Shown piece after piece: positions 43,501 through 54,239 of a DNA stretch of 64,000 nt. This stretch comes from Rhynchopus euleeides. Lineage: Eukaryota > Euglenozoa > Diplonemea > Diplonemida > Diplonemidae. The stretch's first letter is position 1. Every line of letters starts with the position of its first letter. The translations under genes and the position numbers were made by a program. The DNA is taken from the NCBI GenBank assembly GCA_963210315.1, contig OY723272.1, positions 434,001 to 498,000 of the forward strand. The letters run 5' to 3'. The notes beneath the pieces were generated by a model that made no database searches, was not told where the DNA came from, and saw only the letters and a list, made by a program, of their open reading frames with translations.

Positions 43501-45932
43501 CACTGCAGGAAGCGCGAAGCGTTCTCCACGTGCACCGAGAACTTTGACCCGGTGACCCGCTTGAAAGCGAAGCCCTTTGGGATCGTCCCGTGCACGGCCA
43601 ACACATTGTTCAGCGCGGTCGTTCCGGAGGAATCAATCCCGTTCTCCACATCGAGAGTGGCCACGATCCCCAGCAACAGGTCAGTCGCACTCGATTTGCC
43701 CTCGCCTGTCGTAGAGTGCGACGCCCACGCACAGGCAACCGACTGCGCAGCCTGCAAGGACCTTCCAAGCTTGTGCGTGCAGCATTGCAACACACCCCGG
43801 TTGGCGTCCTTCGCCATCTTGTTGGCGGTCGCACAGTGGTCCACCATCACCATCTGCTCCACACCCACATCCTGTTCCTCGATCTTCCGGATCGTCTCCG
43901 TCAGATTCTCCGAGAGCAGCTTTGCTCGCGTAGACGGAACTATCCGCGTCGTGACGGTGGCGCTCACCTCTTTCCCGCCCACGTACCCGTAAGCCACATG
44001 CGTGTCGTGCATGCGACCCCCAATCCTGGCGGAGGTGTCGCACCCAATGGCCACGGTGGGCTTGTCCCCCAGCTGCGAGTCCCTCGCCTTATCCTTCAGG
44101 TACTCAAAGAAGGCCTCGACAGACACCCGGCCGGCCACCCAGTCGAGGCGCCCAATCGTCCGAGCCGAGGGAATGGGCAGCTTCTCGCGGGGCAGCCCAA
44201 ACAGGATAGCGAAGACGTCCCCGATGAGCCGGTGCACCGCTTTCAGACCCAGGCCCTCCCAACGCAGGCGGTGCACGAGCCGCCGGATCTTCAGCGGGTA
44301 TGCGTGCGTGGTACCCCGGTGGTGCAGGCCGGTCGCGTAGTAGGTCTCGGGGGAGACGCGTTCCCGCAGACTCAAAACCTCCTCGGTGAGGATGCGGTTC
44401 CTCCGCTCAAGGACGTACACCTTCGCCATCGCCCACCGCTTGGCCTGGTCCAGCCGCTTCGTGACCCTCCGCCACTGAGCCGCTTCATAGGCCGGTCGGC
44501 CACGACGATCCTTCGACGACGCAGCAGTGGCGGGGGTCGCACGGGTGGAGGGAGTGGAGGCAGGGCGCGATGCACCAGACGGCGTGACAGGCCCGGGTGT
44601 GCTCGACGCAGAGACATCGTCCACTTCCATGGCTGTGCTGCACTTACCCTCAGACACACACTCACCGAAGCAGAATCGGGCAACACGCCCTGTCGACTCT
44701 GAGCGGTGGGACGGCACAACAACAGCACCCTGACCAAGCAAGCTGTGGTTCCCGCACAGCTTCTCCTTGGCAGCAGAATTCACCCCTCCTCGGGAGATCA
44801 TCCTCAGCCCAGCCTCCAAGGGCACCCCTGCAACTCCGCAAATCGCCTCCCGAAGTTGATCATGGGTGCGCATGCACCCGCTCACATCCCCAGACAGAAC
44901 ACGGCGGATGAAAATCTCGACGGCACCTGACAGTGTCGTCGGAGCAGCAGGATCGCAAGGAGCACAATCCAGCTGCACGCTCTGCTGTGACAGCTCCTCG
45001 CCTGCGGGCACGGCGGGGCCGTCATCCATCGACTCGGACCGCTCCGCGAGGGTCGCCGGTGTAGGGGCGTCCGACACGTCGTCGCCCGCATCGACAGCGA
45101 TCGCATCCAGCAAATCACCCATGCGGCGCAGCTCAGCCGCATCCGGAGGGCCGCCCTCCATCGACACGTCCCCATCATGGACATCCTCTGTCACAGCAAC
45201 CGTCGGAGCCGGAGGAGGTGCTGTTGCCGAGGTGGTGAGGCTAGACGTCAACTGAGCCTGCGGTGTGGGGCACATGTCCTCCTCCCCCTCCTCGGAGCAA
45301 TCACTGCCATCAGCCGCAGGAGGTGCGAAGCGGCCCGGGGACGAAGCAGTCAACTGCCGGACTGTCTCTTCGGAGGAGAGGGAATCGGGCGGACCTCGAG
45401 AGGCGGGTGCGCGAGGGTCGTCCATCGCCACATCACGGAGAGGAGCGTCGGCCATCACCACATCGGGTGGCAGAGAGAGGGAAGGAACGGCAGAAGGCAC
45501 ACAGTCGTCAACATCAGACTCATGATCAGAGCTGCAGCAGGGTGGGCAATCAGCCACGATCGCAGGACCTCGACGACACAGGCAGTAGTGCGCAACACCC
45601 TTCCTGAGCGCTCCGCCAGCACGCTTGCACAGCATCCAGCGCTCCGATGACCCCACACACGTCAGGATGCGTTGGTCCATGTTGGGTCCCAACCCCTCCG
45701 ACTCCTCGAGGTGCTGCTCGACTGCTCCCACGAGGAAGTCAAACGTCCAGCCGCAAAATCCGTCACTCTGGCCATCCAAGAACCGCGACACGAGGACCTC
45801 AACAGGGAGCCGCTGCGCTGCAGGTCTCCTTCCGCACTTCCTCTCGTGCCGCAGCAGGTTCGCATACGGCCTCCTGCAGAAGCGACAGGAATCCATCTTG
45901 TGACCAATCTGGCATCGCCAGAAGGGGTTCAA
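37569..45932 (-). CDS. Giant DDE transposase fused to a ubiquitin-specific protease
   Basis: An intronless frame of 2,787 codons. The upstream limit is a TTG; the first ATG is at 45896, giving 2,775 aa (numbering used here). Order: CCHC finger at 4-21 (CRFC...H...C); Pro/Ser/Asp-rich region to ~460; transposase core with GCDTSAR (D620), VMVDHCATANK (D686), CCTHKLG (C705-x2-H708) and DRVENQHG (E968). A C-x2-H between second D and E is known from several eukaryotic cut-and-paste superfamilies. Then an Asp-rich stretch ~1152-1200, Thr/Pro repeats ~1438-1470, an unassigned domain ~1480-1650, a C2H2-like finger ~2195-2225, and a USP (C19) domain: Cys box GANTCFMAACLQLL (Cys2357), zinc CGTC and CADKSC, His box HSGGVSGGHYTCYSY (His2609) and HDDAY. 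A charged coiled segment and a GGK-repeat tail end the protein. No interrupting stop, so likely functional or recently so. Confidence 0.8.
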   Translation of the reverse strand: MNPFWRCQIGHKMDSCRFCRRPYANLLRHERKCGRRPAAQRLPVEVLVSRFLDGQSDGFCGWTFDFLVGAVEQHLEESEGLGPNMDQRILTCVGSSERWMLCKRAGGALRKGVAHYCLCRRGPAIVADCPPCCSSDHESDVDDCVPSAVPSLSLPPDVVMADAPLRDVAMDDPRAPASRGPPDSLSSEETVRQLTASSPGRFAPPAADGSDCSEEGEEDMCPTPQAQLTSSLTTSATAPPPAPTVAVTEDVHDGDVSMEGGPPDAAELRRMGDLLDAIAVDAGDDVSDAPTPATLAERSESMDDGPAVPAGEELSQQSVQLDCAPCDPAAPTTLSGAVEIFIRRVLSGDVSGCMRTHDQLREAICGVAGVPLEAGLRMISRGGVNSAAKEKLCGNHSLLGQGAVVVPSHRSESTGRVARFCFGECVSEGKCSTAMEVDDVSASSTPGPVTPSGASRPASTPSTRATPATAASSKDRRGRPAYEAAQWRRVTKRLDQAKRWAMAKVYVLERRNRILTEEVLSLRERVSPETYYATGLHHRGTTHAYPLKIRRLVHRLRWEGLGLKAVHRLIGDVFAILFGLPREKLPIPSARTIGRLDWVAGRVSVEAFFEYLKDKARDSQLGDKPTVAIGCDTSARIGGRMHDTHVAYGYVGGKEVSATVTTRIVPSTRAKLLSENLTETIRKIEEQDVGVEQMVMVDHCATANKMAKDANRGVLQCCTHKLGRSLQAAQSVACAWASHSTTGEGKSSATDLLLGIVATLDVENGIDSSGTTALNNVLAVHGTIPKGFAFKRVTGSKFSVHVENASRFLQWSKVLQDMRESFSTSLSRMLQRTQELDIQLYLLTSYLLWQVYVTAQSAVKRGSPTYDKGWEILQRLDDQLGSMLDEKTAEKEVFDILTDTVIGKTADDVPNDVLLGEAAARVAAKAIFLEHTADAMVAWHAAGSTLRTKLKEFMQKDAAAVEELGIEGLRRYPATSDRVENQHGNSSFLYKRLAMVHPERLASLAMAKANNWVVCQAPMEEYAVYMERAVLAVRQETRRSMREIAEEELREKYGTKMLRGLLKCDLLRLALLLGIPEADRNVKADDLRVVVGDRVLKLAEPCRGRNNRGDAADATSNLREKLWTSVKGILAALNDAGVKHVQAFVSSPAFPILLKLPGALPEKQEDDADDVTADGDDGDGREDDDDDNGEEEDVGDDDDDPDDSDDDDDDDGDRMDAAGDDKLCPAQKLLGWDKLSSLECPRVGPDATCDDESDSSDEDAPFPADHQVPKRVSALLWTDEVVKRLSCAAGSASLGDLSREDANVLIQKTLGRMKVETLRGIRNAVATSKSLGKREVMRDILLLAGAHKSSDLEGNFPSRDKVLRVALSKASLPRGQATSGSPKGFPQAIPIPAAVKEEHRASLWRLFCMSRDDAEDRERIGAEVLGTGPLQPRSATAAETGAPVVQTETATTPTPAPTATATPAPTATQAPTATATPTPTPPTPAPPVLFSAEDHVAGLGFPKFSFSDAGANWQSGCPSSAYIVLQKLLTELGVENPLQAVTWQDAQHEQARVEKGGGWAVCSNGRFSPEVVGTLLERATGGKWYLAEPGDAFVRSRFAVVQAFASRELVHDRDCWWLLATKQPPSAGIVRCLVGNHPKYEVWGPHGPTKPFKKLVAPLESVWTATACIRWCVRASTDSVTADTSHCGYSEHWEKAKAADEAEIDALRARDDRAKDPQKADRAKYRQVAEDFGWEVAELRLRDVFPPDLHLTSGVGRVKRELTCLRRFNHETGLAEDGEDCALTGESGWAVANWVVQHCWFFPTKVLAKMKALDPRRVPPGVALQLGERTEPEWPRITWEQMQLCQHQGPLRESNGFRGVRLSWKGDFCISAVILAVETEVRAFPPHTPPGSLKCTDQGQWHTVRVKLYPPGPGDRSDVARVPEGAWDSEVAAMLFAPPDDTASGRNRGLWRVALRVERESDRCVVKCTDHPEESHESLEAAVQHFLAQGEFELYAVRSAERAMASVPCMRSLRVSRMVKARKSLTEEEMKLPAQLWRARCLAYVEGKMAEEFGRIREAANCLIYREVPKSLFSAAPGTVERQNLLSVDWLRKRRPHSVTYLGDMLSAVADLAVRCLEEEVRATLTKDVPGKLKIIFPGQEPLRPFSEMGLVEVHHLWEEVVNGKWQMDRCVAELRQQLSEVELRCGRRSAQADAVATPVSAAPSVPCCKVCGETCTKKGTPFVSLASHAASAHGLTWEEYCAHPGSCVSTEGKRKRSSSTTRSTPVPEDDPGSLDSVTERDSAAEYDLERELGGSDFPGHCADDDGAPLPPGHPSHSSTGSPRKRPRVTPVTSPASRKPASPPHTPFRMVAAWWSFPRTADGQGANTCFMAACLQLLRPCIDVIRSEPKCTACETTMYPLLSFLKNMCRGKGSEQNLDGLRQLSRESGRAVFEEMERDVGEAHSLLKRKQQCLAHFLGELLQILSAEWWEWRRCGPQNRRPVCTLPIHFTDVQGKCGTCGNPTSANQHQGWYVKGSPERFQTLQVLVDSAMRCETSTAFTCADKSCLGRCSTTTTTMFVGGTLLLWVTRLTDKGGGHTFLSSQCDVPLQLEIADIFGSVRRATFTLGACAVHSGGVSGGHYTCYSYSPAAKAMFLHDDAYTKQVDIAESLEVMRTHGVMFRYDRTPDSCTEEFRISWVGLLDLLRADDEESHRNVQRLFPPEQRQQQEEEERRQRELKRQKEEQERLRRQGKHGGKGSKGGKGGKGGKGGKGGKGGKGGKGGKKGGKGGKKGGKGGKGGKKGQQLS

Positions 45933-46060
45933 ACCCTGACTCCTGACAGAAGGAGGGGGGTGCTGGTGACAAAAGCTATCAGTGCGCCGATCAAAAGTTG
46001 ACTGAACAGGGGTGCCTTGTCAGCGACTGGGGGTGCGAGCGCAAAATAAACAGCTGACAA

Positions 46061-46170
46061 TGGGGGTCTTCGCTACGGGGTGATCGTCAGTGCATTTTAG
46101 TGCACTTGCTGTTGAAATGGCTGAAAACTGACGAAGATTCTCGAAGAATGACGACCAGCGAAGACCCCCA
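46061..46170. mobile_element. 110-bp inverted-repeat element upstream of the giant gene
   Basis: TGGGGGTCTTCGCT (46061) and AGCGAAGACCCCCA (ends 46170) are perfect 14-bp inverted repeats. Both sides have CTGAC near the ends (46053, 46171), possibly a target duplication. It sits about 130 bp upstream of the gene start, so it could influence the promoter. Confidence 0.6.
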
Positions 46171-46323
46171 CTGACGCAAAAGTTTCCGGCAAAACAGTCA
46201 TAAAAAATAGTGGCTGAGTGGAAGCCACTCTCTCGCGATTCGGGTGCACAACCCGGGGTAGTAAATTACTGAATGGGGAGGGGGGTGTGTGCAGTGCTGA
46301 TCGACTCCACGCTCCAACAACAG

Positions 46324-49300
46324 AACGACCCATTCAGACCCGTCTCCACCCTGCCAGATACAGTAACCGACCATAGGAATCCGCTGAGCAGCCCCCGACT
46401 TTCCTGAGCAGCCCCCAGGTAATCCAGGCACAGGATGACCCGTTCCGACCCATTTGCACCCTGCCGGATACCCGATCAGCATGCCGGAGACCAATAGAAT
46501 CCGCTGAGCAGCCCCCGACTTTCCTGAGCAGCCCCCAGGTACTCCAGGCACAGGGTGACCCGTTCCGACCCATTTGCACCCTGCCGGATGCCCCATCAGC
46601 ATGCCGGAGACCAATAGAATCCGCTGAGCAGCCCCCGACTTTCCTGAGCAGCCCCCAGGTAATCCAGGCACAGGATGACCCGTTCCGACCCGTGTCCACC
46701 CTGCCGGATACCCGATCAGCATGCCGGAGACCAATAGAATCCGCTGAGCAGCCCCCAACGTTCCTGAGCAGCCCCCAGGTACTCCAGGCACAGGATGACC
46801 CGTTCCGACCCATTTGCACCCTGCCGGATACCCGATCAGCATGCCGGAGACCAATAGAATCCGCTGAGCAGCCCCCGACTTTCCTGAGCAGCCCCCAGGT
46901 AATCCAGGCACAGGATGACCCGTTCCGACCCTTTTGCACCCTGCCGGATACCCGATCAGCATGCCGGAGACCAATAGAATCCGCTGAGCAGCCCCCAACT
47001 TTCCTGAGCAGCCCCCAGGTAATCCAGGCACAGGATGACCCGTTCCGACCCATTTGCACCCTGCCGGATGCCCGATCAGCATGCCGGAGACCAATAGAAT
47101 CCGCTGAGCAGCCCCCGACTTTCCTGAGCAGCCCCCAGGTAATCCAGGCACAGGATGACCCGTTCCGACCCGTGTCCACCCTGCCGGATACCCGATTAGC
47201 ATGCCGGAGACCAATAGAATCCGCTGAGCAGCCCCCAACTTTCCTGAGCAGCCCCCAGGTATTCCAGGCACAGGATGACCCGTTCCGACCCGTGTCCACC
47301 CTGCCGGATACCCGATCAGCATGCCGGAGACCAATAGAATCCGCTGAGCAGCCCCCAACTTTCCTGAGCAGCCCCCAGGTAATCCAGGCACAGGATGACC
47401 CGTTCCGACCCTTTTGCACCCTGCCGGATACCCGATCAGCATGCCGGAGACCAATAGAATCCGCTGAGCAGCCCCCAACTTTCCTGAGCAGCCCCCAGGT
47501 AATCCAGGCACAGGATGACCCGTTCCGACCCATTTGCACCCTGCCGGATGCCCGATCAGCATGCCGGAGACCAATAGAATCCGCTGAGCAGCCCCCGACT
47601 TTCCTGAGCAGCCCCCAGGTAATCCAGGCACAGGATGACCCGTTCCGACCCGTGTCCACCCTGCCGGATACCCGATCAGCATGCCGGAGACCAATAGAAT
47701 CCGCTGAGCAGCCCCCAACTTTCCTGAGCAGCCCCCAGGTATTCCAGGCACAGGATGACCCGTTCCGACCCATTTGCACCCTGCCGGATGCCCGATCAGC
47801 ATGCCGGAGACCAATAGAATCCGCTGAGCAGCCCCCAACTTTCCTGAGCAGCCCCCAGGTAATCCAGGCACAGGATGACCCGTTCCGACCCATTTGCACC
47901 CTGCTGGATGCCCGATCAGCATGCCGGAGACCAATAGAATCCGCTGAGCAGCCCCCGACTTTCCTGAGCAGCCCCCAGGTAATCCAGGCACAGGATGACC
48001 CGTTCCGACCCGTGTCCACCCTGCCGGATGCCCGATCAGCATGCCGGAGACCAATAGAATCCGCTGAGCAGCCCCCAACTTTCCTGAGCAGCCCCCAGGT
48101 AATCCAGGCACAGGATGACCCGTTCCGACCCATTTGCACCCTGCCGGATGCCCGATCAGCATGCCGGAGACCAATAGAATCCGCTGAGCAGCCCCCGACT
48201 TTCCTGAGCAGCCCCCAGGTAATCCAGGCACAGGATGACCCGTTCCGACCCGTGTCCACCCTGCCGGATACCCGATCAGCATGCCGGAGACCAATAGAAT
48301 CCGCTGAGCAGCCCCCAACTTTCCTGAGCAGCCCCCAGGTATTCCAGGCACAGGATGACCCGTTCCGACCCATTTGCACCCTGCCGGATGCCCGATCAGC
48401 ATGCCGGAGACCAATAGAATCCGCTGAGCAGCCCCCAACTTTCCTGAGCAGCCCCCAGGTAATCCAGGCACAGGATGACCCGTTCCGACCCATTTGCACC
48501 CTGCTGGATGCCCGATCAGCATGCCGGAGACCAATAGAATCCGCTGAGCAGCCCCCAACTTTCCTGAGCAGCCCCCAGGTAATCCAGGCACAGGATGACC
48601 CGTTCCGACCCATTTGCACCCTGCCGGATGCCCGATCAGCATGCCGGAGACCAATAGAATCCGCTGAGCAGCCCCCGACTTTCCTGAGCAGCCCCCAGGT
48701 AATCCAGGCACAGGATGACCCGTTCCGACACGTGTCCACCCTGCCGGATACCCGATCAGCATGCCGGAGACCAATAGAATCCGCTGAGCAGCCCCCAACT
48801 TTCCTGAGCAGCCCCCAGGTATTCCAGGCACAGGATGACCCGTTCCGACCCATTTGCACCCTGCCGGATGCCCGATCAGCATGCCGGAGACCAATAGAAT
48901 CCGCTGAGCAGCCCCCGACTTTCCTGAGCAGCCCCCAGGTAATCCAGGCACAGGATGACCCGTTCCGACCCGTGTCCACCCTGCCGGATACCCGATCAGC
49001 ATGCCGGAGACCAATAGAATCCGCTGAGCAGCCCCCAACTTTCCTGAGCAGCCCCCAGGTATTCCAGGCACAGGATGACCCGTTCCGACCCGTGTCCACC
49101 CTGCCGGATACCCGATCAGCATGCCGGAGACCAATAGAATCCGCTGAGCAGCCCCCAACTTTCCTGAGCAGCCCCCAGGTAATCCAGGCACAGGATGACC
49201 CGTTCCGACCCTTTTGCACCCTGCCGGATACCCGATCAGCATGCCGGAGACCAATAGAATCCGCTGAGCAGCCCCCAACTTTCCTGAGCAGCCCCCAGGT

Positions 49301-52300
49301 AATCCAGGCACAGGATGACCCGTTCCGACCCATTTGCACCCTGCCGGATGCCCGATCAGCATGCCGGAGACCAATAGAATCCGCTGAGCAGCCCCCGACT
49401 TTCCTGAGCAGCCCCCAGGTAATCCAGGCACAGGATGACCCGTTCCGACCCGTGTCCACCCTGCCGGATACCCGATCAGCATGCCGGAGACCAATAGAAT
49501 CCGCTGAGCAGCCCCCAACTTTCCTGAGCAGCCCCCAGGTATTCCAGGCACAGGATGACCCGTTCCGACCCATTTGCACCCTGCCGGATGCCCGATCAGC
49601 ATGCCGGAGACCAATAGAATCCGCTGAGCAGCCCCCAACTTTCCTGAGCAGCCCCCAGGTAATCCAGGCACAGGATGACCCGTTCCGACCCATTTGCACC
49701 CTGCTGGATGCCCGATCAGCATGCCGGAGACCAATAGAATCCGCTGAGCAGCCCCCGACTTTCCTGAGCAGCCCCCAGGTAATCCAGGCACAGGATGACC
49801 CGTTCCGACCCGTGTCCACCCTGCCGGATGCCCGATCAGCATGCCGGAGACCAATAGAATCCGCTGAGCAGCCCCCAACTTTCCTGAGCAGCCCCCAGGT
49901 AATCCAGGCACAGGATGACCCGTTCCGACCCATTTGCACCCTGCCGGATGCCCGATCAGCATGCCGGAGACCAATAGAATCCGCTGAGCAGCCCCCGACT
50001 TTCCTGAGCAGCCCCCAGGTAATCCAGGCACAGGATGACCCGTTCCGACCCGTGTCCACCCTGCCGGATACCCGATCAGCATGCCGGAGACCAATAGAAT
50101 CCGCTGAGCAGCCCCCGACTTTCCTGAGCAGCCCCCAGGTAATCCAGGCACAGGATGACCCGTTCCGACCCGTGTCCACCCTGCCGGATACCCGATCAGC
50201 ATGCCGGAGACCAATAGAATCCGCTGAGCAGCCCCCAACTTTCCTGAGCAGCCCCCAGGTATTCCAGGCACAGGATGACCCGTTCCGACCCGTGTCCACC
50301 CTGCCGGATACCCGATCAGCATGCCGGAGACCAATAGAATCCGCTGAGCAGCCCCCAACTTTCCTGAGCAGCCCCCAGGTAATCCAGGCACAGGATGACC
50401 CGTTCCGACCCATTTGCACCCTGCCGGATGCCCGATCAGCATGCCGGAGACCAATAGAATCCGCTGAGCAGCCCCCGACTTTCCTGAGCAGCCCCCAGGT
50501 AATCCAGGCACAGGATGACCCGTTCCGACCCGTGTCCACCCTGCCGGATACCCGATTAGCATGCCGGAGACCAATAGAATCCGCTGAGCAGCCCCCAACT
50601 TTCCTGAGCAGCCCCCAGGTATTCCAGGCACAGGATGACCCGTTCCGACCCGTGTCCACCCTGCCGGATACCCGATCAGCATGCCGGAGACCAATAGAAT
50701 CCGCTGAGCAGCCCCCAACTTTCCTGAGCAGCCCCCAGGTAATCCAGGCACAGGATGACCCGTTCCGACCCTTTTGCACCCTGCCGGATACCCGATCAGC
50801 ATGCCGGAGACCAATAGAATCCGCTGAGCAGCCCCCAACTTTCCTGAGCAGCCCCCAGGTAATCCAGGCACAGGATGACCCGTTCCGACCCATTTGCACC
50901 CTGCCGGATGCCCGATCAGCATGCCGGAGACCAATAGAATCCGCTGAGCAGCCCCCGACTTTCCTGAGCAGCCCCCAGGTAATCCAGGCACAGGATGACC
51001 CGTTCCGACCCGTGTCCACCCTGCCGGATACCCGATCAGCATGCCGGAGACCAATAGAATCCGCTGAGCAGCCCCCAACTTTCCTGAGCAGCCCCCAGGT
51101 AATCCAGGCACAGGATGACCCGTTCCGACCCATTTGCACCCTGCTGGATGCCCGATCAGCATGCCGGAGACCAATAGAATCCGCTGAGCAGCCCCCGACT
51201 TTCCTGAGCAGCCCCCAGGTAATCCAGGCACAGGATGACCCGTTCCGACCCGTGTCCACCCTGCCGGATGCCCGATCAGCATGCCGGAGACCAATAGAAT
51301 CCGCTGAGCAGCCCCCAACTTTCCTGAGCAGCCCCCAGGTAATCCAGGCACAGGATGACCCGTTCCGACCCATTTGCACCCTGCCGGATGCCCGATCAGC
51401 ATGCCGGAGACCAATAGAATCCGCTGAGCAGCCCCCGACTTTCCTGAGCAGCCCCCAGGTAATCCAGGCACAGGATGACCCGTTCCGACCCGTGTCCACC
51501 CTGCCGGATACCCGATCAGCATGCCGGAGACCAATAGAATCCGCTGAGCAGCCCCCAACTTTCCTGAGCAGCCCCCAGGTATTCCAGGCACAGGATGACC
51601 CGTTCCGACCCATTTGCACCCTGCCGGATGCCCGATCAGCATGCCGGAGACCAATAGAATCCGCTGAGCAGCCCCCAACTTTCCTGAGCAGCCCCCAGGT
51701 AATCCAGGCACAGGATGACCCGTTCCGACCCATTTGCACCCTGCTGGATGCCCGATCAGCATGCCGGAGACCAATAGAATCCGCTGAGCAGCCCCCGACT
51801 TTCCTGAGCAGCCCCCAGGTAATCCAGGCACAGGATGACCCGTTCCGACCCGTGTCCACCCTGCCGGATACCCGATCAGCATGCCGGAGACCAATAGAAT
51901 CCGCTGAGCAGCCCCCAACTTTCCTGAGCAGCCCCCAGGTAATCCAGGCACAGGATGACCCGTTCCGACCCATTTGCACCCTGCCGGATGCCCGATCAGC
52001 ATGCCGGAGACCAATAGAATCCGCTGAGCAGCCCCCGACTTTCCTGAGCAGCCCCCAGGTAATCCAGGCACAGGATGACCCGTTCCGACACGTGTCCACC
52101 CTGCCGGATACCCGATCAGCATGCCGGAGACCAATAGCATCCGCTGAGCAGCCCCCAACTTTCCTGAGCAGCCCCCAGGTATTCCAGGCACAGGATGACC
52201 CGTTCCGACCCATTTGCACCCTGCCGGATGCCCGATCAGCATGCCGGAGACCAATAGAATCCGCTGAGCAGCCCCCAACTTTCCTGAGCAGCCCCCAGGT

Positions 52301-54238
52301 AATCCAGGCACAGGATGACCCGTTCCGACCCATTTGCACCCTGCCGGATGCCCGATCAGCATGCCGGAGACCAATAGAATCCGCTGAGCAGCCCCCGACT
52401 TTCCTGAGCAGCCCCCAGGTAATCCAGGCACAGGATGACCCGTTCCGACCCGTGTCCACCCTGCCGGATACCCGATCAGCATGCCGGAGACCAATAGAAT
52501 CCGCTGAGCAGCCCCCAACTTTCCTGAGCAGCCCCCAGGTATTCCAGGCACAGGATGACCCGTTCCGACCCGTGTCCACCCTGCCGGATACCCGATCAGC
52601 ATGCCGGAGACCAATAGAATCCGCTGAGCAGCCCCCAGGTAATCCAGGCACAGGATGACCCGTTCCGACCCATTTGCACCCTGCCGGATGCCCGATCAGC
52701 ATGCCGGAGACCAATAGAATCCGCTGAGCAGCCCCCGACTTTCCTGAGCAGCCCCCAGGTAATCCAGGCACAGGATGACCCGTTCCGACCCGTGTCCACC
52801 CTGCCGGATACCCGATTAGCATGCCGGAGACCAATAGAATCCGCTGAGCAGCCCCCAACTTTCCTGAGCAGCCCCCAGGTATTCCAGGCACAGGATGACC
52901 CGTTCCGACCCGTGTCCACCCTGCCGGATACCCGATCAGCATGCCGGAGACCAATAGAATCCGCTGAGCAGCCCCCAACTTTCCTGAGCAGCCCCCAGGT
53001 AATCCAGGCACAGGATGACCCGTTCCGACCCTTTTGCACCCTGCCGGATACCCGATCAGCATGCCGGAGACCAATAGAATCCGCTGAGCAGCCCCCAACT
53101 TTCCTGAGCAGCCCCCAGGTAATCCAGGCACAGGATGACCCGTTCCGACCCATTTGCACCCTGCCGGATGCCCGATCAGCATGCCGGAGACCAATAGAAT
53201 CCGCTGAGCAGCCCCCGACTTTCCTGAGCAGCCCCCAGGTAATCCAGGCACAGGATGACCCGTTCCGACCCGTGTCCACCCTGCCGGATACCCGATCAGC
53301 ATGCCGGAGACCAATAGAATCCGCTGAGCAGCCCCCAACTTTCCTGAGCAGCCCCCAGGTAATCCAGGCACAGGATGACCCGTTCCGACCCATTTGCACC
53401 CTGCCGGATGCCCGATCAGCATGCCGGAGACCAATAGAATCCGCTGAGCAGCCCCCGACTTTCCTGAGCAGCCCCCAGGTAATCCAGGCACAGGATGACC
53501 CGTTCCGACCCGTGTCCACCCTGCCGGATACCCGATCAGCATGCCGGAGACCAATAGAATCCGCTGAGCAGCCCCCAACTTTCCTGAGCAGCCCCCAGGT
53601 ATTCCAGGCACAGGATGACCCGTTCCGACCCATTTGCACCCTGCCGGATGCCCGATCAGCATGCCGGAGACCAATAGAATCCGCTGAGCAGCCCCCAACT
53701 TTCCTGAGCAGCCCCCAGGTAATCCAGGCACAGGATGACCCGTTCCGACCCATTTGCACCCTGCCGGATGCCCCATCAGCATGCCGGAGACCAATAGAAT
53801 CCGCTGAGCAGCCCCCGACTTTCCTGAGCAGCCCCCAGGTATTCCAGGCACAGGATGACCCGTTCCGACCCATTTGCACCCTGCCGGACACCCGATCAGC
53901 ATGCCGGAGACCAATAGAATCCGCTGAGCAGCCCCCGACTTTCCTGAGCAGCCCCCAGGTAATCCAGGCACAGGATGACCCGTTCCGACCCGTGTCCACC
54001 CTGCCGGATACCCGATCAGCATGCCGGAGACCAATAGAATCCGCTGAGCAGCCCCCAACTTTCCTGAGCAGCCCCCAGGTACTCCAGGCACAGGGTGACC
54101 CGTTCCGACCCATTTGCACCCTGCCGGATGCCCCATCAGCATGCCGGAGACCAATAGAATCCGCTGAGCAGCCCCCGACTTTCCTGAGCAGCCCCCAGGT
54201 ATTCCAGGCACAGGACGACCCATTCTGACCCATTTGCA
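46324..54238. repeat. 120-bp satellite, ~66 units
   Basis: Unit: CGTTCCGACCCATTTGCACC, CTGCCGGATACCCGATCAGC, ATGCCGGAGACCAATAGAAT, CCGCTGAGCAGCCCCCGACT, TTCCTGAGCAGCCCCCAGGT, AATCCAGGCACAGGATGACC. The 13-mer CTGAGCAGCCCCC occurs twice per unit. One unit at about 52621 lacks 20 bp. Variants (CATTTGC/CGTGTCC/CTTTTGC; GATA/GATG; CGACT/CAACT; GTAAT/GTATT) recur in the same order around the rare CGATTAGC units at about 47190, 50550 and 52815, showing higher-order duplication. Because 120 is divisible by three, several frames stay open on both strands; variants change residues freely and the 20-bp loss shifts the frame, so no coding is called. Confidence 0.95.
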
Positions 54239-54239
54239 T

